DNA of 49,599 nucleotides from NCBI GenBank assembly GCA_050290225.1, contig JBNKHG010000027.1, positions 1-49,599 of the forward strand, given 5' to 3'. The notes under the pieces were generated by a model. The model made no database searches, was not told the DNA's origin, and saw nothing but the letters and a program-made list of their open reading frames with translations. Below, one piece after another: positions 49,506 to 49,599 of this stretch. This stretch comes from JBNKHG01 sp050290225 (GTDB taxonomy: Bacteria > Pseudomonadota > Gammaproteobacteria > Pseudomonadales > Cellvibrionaceae). The translations under genes were made by a program, and so were the position numbers. Each line of letters starts with the position of its first letter. The first letter of the stretch is position 1.

Positions 49506-49599
49506 GGCTGGGGTGTTTTCAGAAACACGCCGTCAACCCATCCCTGGGGGCTCGGGCGCGACGTCCTTGTCGCGCACGGTTTCTGAAAACACCCCAGCC
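49506..49599. repeat. Palindromic element, copy B (conserved core, long paired arms)
   Basis: A perfect 21-bp inverted repeat (49506-49526 with 49579-49599; left arm begins GGCTGGGGTGTTTTC) surrounds a core (49528-49580). The core contains ACCCATCCCTGGGGGCTCG and a hairpin GCGCGAC-GTCCTT-GTCGCGC. It matches copy A (34170-34222, reverse strand) in 49 of 53 bases, while the arms are unrelated to those of copy A. The right arm ends exactly at the window edge, so the element may extend further. It lies between nuoK and the expected nuoL, inside an operon. Confidence 0.85.

Overview
The window is chromosomal DNA from a gammaproteobacterium, probably a free-living or marine type near the Cellvibrionales/Pseudomonadales. 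This is inferred from recognisable proteins and gene order: class I IlvC next to a divergent ilvY, the lspA-ileS-ribF group beside ispH and type IV minor pilins as in Pseudomonas, fused NuoCD, and rluD-pgeF-clpB divergent from bamD. No database search was possible, so the genus is not named. Almost everything is housekeeping. I see no insertion sequence, prophage, CRISPR array, tRNA or rRNA gene inside the window.

Layout. 1-443: two strong leftward promoters with a GC-rich discriminator, which probably drive an rRNA operon lying off the left end. 444-5879: pssA, ilvC, divergent ilvY, ilvH and ilvI (branched-chain amino acid and phosphatidylserine synthesis). 6525-6956: a small DUF4124 protein. 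7256-11841: clpB, pgeF and rluD on the minus strand, with bamD divergent at 12150. 13175-14803: nadE. 15145-25524: type IV pilus genes. These are the two-component pair pilS/pilR and fimT on plus, then fimU-pilV-pilW-pilX-pilY1-pilE on minus. A truncated prepilin leader lies between pilR and fimT. 25705-33912: ispH, fkpB, lspA, ileS, ribF, an LplT-like MFS carrier and fklB, all minus. 34338-36021: four small poorly characterised minus-strand genes. 36180-36890: DUF3581 protein on plus. 36922-38538: murJ on minus. 39080-49385: nuoA-K for respiratory complex I on plus. nuoL-N are presumably just beyond the right end.

How the genes work together. IlvI/IlvH make acetolactate, IlvC converts it onward, and IlvY is expected to sense acetolactate and activate ilvC. 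PilS/PilR normally control the major pilin through sigma-54. FimT, FimU, PilV, PilW, PilX and PilE are the minor pilins that prime the pilus and carry the tip adhesin PilY1. LspA processes lipoproteins such as BamD, and MurJ flips lipid II. The nuo genes encode the NADH-oxidising arm and most of the membrane arm of complex I.

The most unusual content is in the spacers. Two copies of a palindromic element (34142-34253 and 49506-49599) share 49 of 53 core bases. Their flanking inverted-repeat arms are long, perfectly paired and quite different in sequence between the copies. In addition, at least eight intergenic spacers hold short direct repeats (10-19 bp units, 2-6 copies), each with its own unit sequence. 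Three of the wide gaps in the nuo operon carry such repeats or a dispersed hairpin. These spacer elements are the best candidates for something not yet described.
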